This document shows positions 61,802 through 64,000 of a stretch of 64,000 nt of DNA, piece by piece; position 1 is the first letter of the stretch, and the number at the start of each line of letters is the position of its first letter. The position numbers and the translations under genes are program-made. The notes under the pieces are model-generated. The model searched no databases and was not told the DNA's origin. It saw nothing but the letters and a program-made list of their open reading frames with translations. This stretch comes from Leidyana gryllorum EB-2025a (Eukaryota; Apicomplexa), in contig JBLWGC010000230.1 of the NCBI GenBank assembly GCA_048772705.1, forward strand, positions 1,662,051 to 1,726,050, given 5' to 3'.

Positions 61802-63267
61802 TCAACCCTCACTTATACTCACTGGCGGTATTTTTGGGAGCTCATAAACAAGATCGGCGCTCCCAGACATATCACCATCAACCTGCCACATTGACATTCC
61901 GTTCGCGGCGACAAACTCAACGTACCCCAGTATATAGATTCGGGTCACACCCAGCCCACAACTCTTCCACAGCAACAACAATGTGGTCACAAGCAACACA
62001 CTAGTCAAACCGTAGTGGTGCCAACGTTCGCTCCATCCCTGCACATACATAATCAATTCCCAATACCGATCTCCCTCGCACTTCAATCACTCACATAGAT
62101 ACTCCGTCTCAAGATGGATGACAGTCCGAATACCCTGTGGCCAATCATACAGCCCCAGACCAACTGGACTTACAGCACACCCAAGAAGATGAACGCAAAG
62201 ACGTCATCTGTACTCGACAGACGCGACGCGAGCAAGACTGTTCCAAACATTGCAGCGTTTATCGCCACTCCCCCGGCCCAATTATCTTTCTCTCGCATTA
62301 CGAATGTATAATCATACACAGTTAGATGGAGAGCGAACACAACTGATATAATCAACAATCTCAGTCGACCAGTTGTACTTCTCACTTGTTGACAATAGGA
62401 TTACAGTGTCGTCGCTGAAAGTACCTGTCAAGGTTTGCAAGATCGGACAAATTGCCTGAAAACGAGTGAGTCACATCCATAGCGTGGGCCACCATCATAC
62501 CTTGACACAACCAAATAGTACAATGGCCCGGGCGGCATTGAATCCTGTACTTCTAGTCGAGTTAGTCTCGAAAAGGCGGAAGAACAAATAGCTGAGAGAC
62601 AGGAAATGAATAGATCAAGGGCCCACACACGTGTGCATACCCGACAACCAGCAATAGGCAATCGCATATGAGCAAAATGTCGCGGATAAAAGGACTCGGG
62701 CGACGCAGTAGGCGCCACACACAAATATAAAGAGTCACCAGGCAGACAGGTTGTAGCAGAAACGCCATACTGACCACTAATTGTGTATATGAGTATTCCC
62801 GAGTCGCAGCTGCCTCGCGATCAGGATCATTTCCTTATTAGTGGGCTACAGCTCACCACTTGTCATCAGGTAATTAAGGAATTGGTCACGATCGGTATAA
62901 TTGTCTGGGAATGGCTGCTTCTGATACAGTATTTTCCGCCAGAAGACAGGTTTGAGACGTCCGTTGGACTTAATTAGTACACAACCCGTTCTCTTGGGGA
63001 GCACTACCAGAGGGTGTCGCGACGCTGCTCGACATCCCTCATCGGGGACCATCACCTGAGGAGGGGGTGGGGGTGACCAGATCGCTTGGTTTGAATGCGA
63101 CTAACCTCTGGGCAAGGCGATCCACACGTTGTGCATCGTGCGTCACGGCCTTCGGGGAAGGGGGTACCATCAAAAGGGCAGTGGGAGCATTGTAGAATTC
63201 TCCAAGTATCACATCCAACGCTTGGCGATTCGGATTGCGGGGCATCAAAATTCTCGGGCCCACTCAT
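61802..63267 (-). CDS. PIGC: PIG-C/GPI2 with N-terminal zinc ribbon
   Basis: Eight exons (63267-63106, 63055-62857, 62776-62641, 62591-62501, 62455-62386, 62342-62174, 62134-62095, 62038-61802) give 367 residues. The GPI2 core is clear: WRKILYQKQPFPDNYTDRDQ, then GYLFFRLFE, PILQTLTGTFSDDTV, and GGVAINAAMFGTVLLASRLS, with several membrane segments. PIG-C is a subunit of the ER GlcNAc-phosphatidylinositol transferase, the first step of GPI synthesis. The first exon adds about 54 residues with two CxxC-type pairs (CSHCPFDGTPF; ARCTTCGSPCPE), a zinc-ribbon look not known for PIG-C. If translation began instead at ATG 63052 the fusion would vanish. Its first ATG overlaps the ATG of the opposite gene by two bases. 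Confidence 0.8.
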
Positions 63268-64000
63268 GTCAGTCCGCAAGTACGCCAAGTATACCAGTCG
63301 TGAAGCCAACGGCAAAGTGTCGTGTGGGTTGCAAATACGGTTTAATTCATCACACACAGTCGTTTTGTGCACTCAGGAAGACACAATTCACATTCTCGAT
63401 GTGGATTCACAGGGCCAGTCACACCTCATCAGTGAATGCCGCTTCCCAGTGAGCTCTGGTTGGCTGCTGCCGGATTGTTAACCGACTACATTCTAGTTTG
63501 AATGCTACGGAAGGGTGACAGCGCTGACTTGGTTAGAAATCGACCGAAATGTGGTGTGTTTGGGTACTGATGCCGGCTATCTGCTGATTCTGAGTAAGCG
63601 CTGAGCGACGATCACCAATGTATTACACCCCCGCCAGCCGGGCCCTCATTCACGCGTTTCACGGTGTTGCCGACATGGAGTCTGATGCCACCGTTCTTGG
63701 ATCTCAAACAAGCGCACGGTGGGTGTCGATTGTGCAGAGCAGTCCCCACATCACTGGTCTTCCAGAGAAAGGGGTGCTGATCTCGCTGGGCGCAACAGGG
63801 GTGGTCACATTTATGTCCATTTCACCCGTCATCTCTGGATACCCTCACGAGTGTCCGTATCGTGTGAAAGAAACGCGAGCACAACCACTGGAAACCAGCC
63901 AAGATCACGCCAACTCTTCTCCGTTTCGGGTGAGACTCTGAGAGAGGAGTCAAAGACTCTCCTTCTAGAAACCTCTCTTCCGCCTCCTCTATGTTTCCAC
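63266..64000 (+). CDS. WD40-like protein (3' partial)
   Basis: Starts MSVRKYAKYTSREANGKVSC at 63266. Exon 1 is 63266-63448 and exon 2 is 63497-63593 (FECYGRVTALTWLEIDRNVV, then CLGTDAGYLLIL, a WD-type blade). A long open exon (about 63638-63920, RALIHAFHGVADMESDATVL) and a last piece from 63962 (KPLFRLLYVS) continue to the window end. The junction between exon 2 and exon 3 is off by one base with the obvious splice sites, so one border is wrong, non-canonical, or there is a sequence error. The family is not identified beyond beta-propeller-like blades. Confidence 0.5.

Overview
This is a eukaryotic nuclear window of about 50% GC. It is gene-dense and intron-rich, with GT-AG introns mostly 31-90 nt long. 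I resolved about 32 protein genes and one tRNA. No transposon, rRNA or CRISPR array was recognised. Three features point to an alveolate (apicomplexan, chromerid or perkinsid lineage): an apicomplexan-type profilin, an H2A.Z with a Gly/Lys-repeat N-terminus, and a bacterial-type (type I) glutamine synthetase. The species cannot be named from the sequence alone.

Layout. 1-12.7 kb: the 3' part of a BRWD/PHIP-like WD40-bromodomain gene, a PUB-like gene, a BAP31-like ER protein, glutamine synthetase, a small secreted protein, a divergent actin-related protein and Dus1-type tRNA-dihydrouridine synthase. 13.0-19.4 kb: four tandem plant-type GH19 chitinases, each with a signal peptide and a C-terminal membrane anchor. 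19.5-31.9 kb: an ORC2-like gene, a Sec12-like ER WD40 protein, H2A.Z, a selenocysteine tRNA, a Pinin-like splicing factor, several unrecognised genes, a beta-helix protein (dynactin p25-like) and a divergent H2B. 32-37.4 kb: DPM3, a membrane-anchored metallo-beta-lactamase-fold hydrolase and an MFS transporter. 37.5-56.6 kb: one giant HECT ubiquitin ligase (HUWE1/Tom1/UPL type, about 6,200 residues). 56.7-64 kb: a secreted Lys/Glu-rich membrane protein, profilin, two unrecognised genes, PIG-C with an apparent N-terminal zinc ribbon, and the start of a WD40-like gene that leaves the window.

Most of the genes are housekeeping: chromatin (BRWD, H2A.Z, H2B, ORC2), ubiquitin (HECT, PUB-like), RNA (Dus1, Pinin, tRNA-Sec), and ER/glycosylation (BAP31, Sec12-like, DPM3, PIG-C). 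DPM3 and PIG-C both serve GPI synthesis, which could matter for the GPI-like tail of the fourth chitinase. The chitinase cluster is the clearest lineage-specific block.

Packing is extreme. Six divergent pairs have start codons 15-41 bp apart or overlapping, and two convergent pairs have stop codons 5-14 bp apart. Exon boundaries below were inferred by hand from splice motifs and frame continuity and need transcript support.
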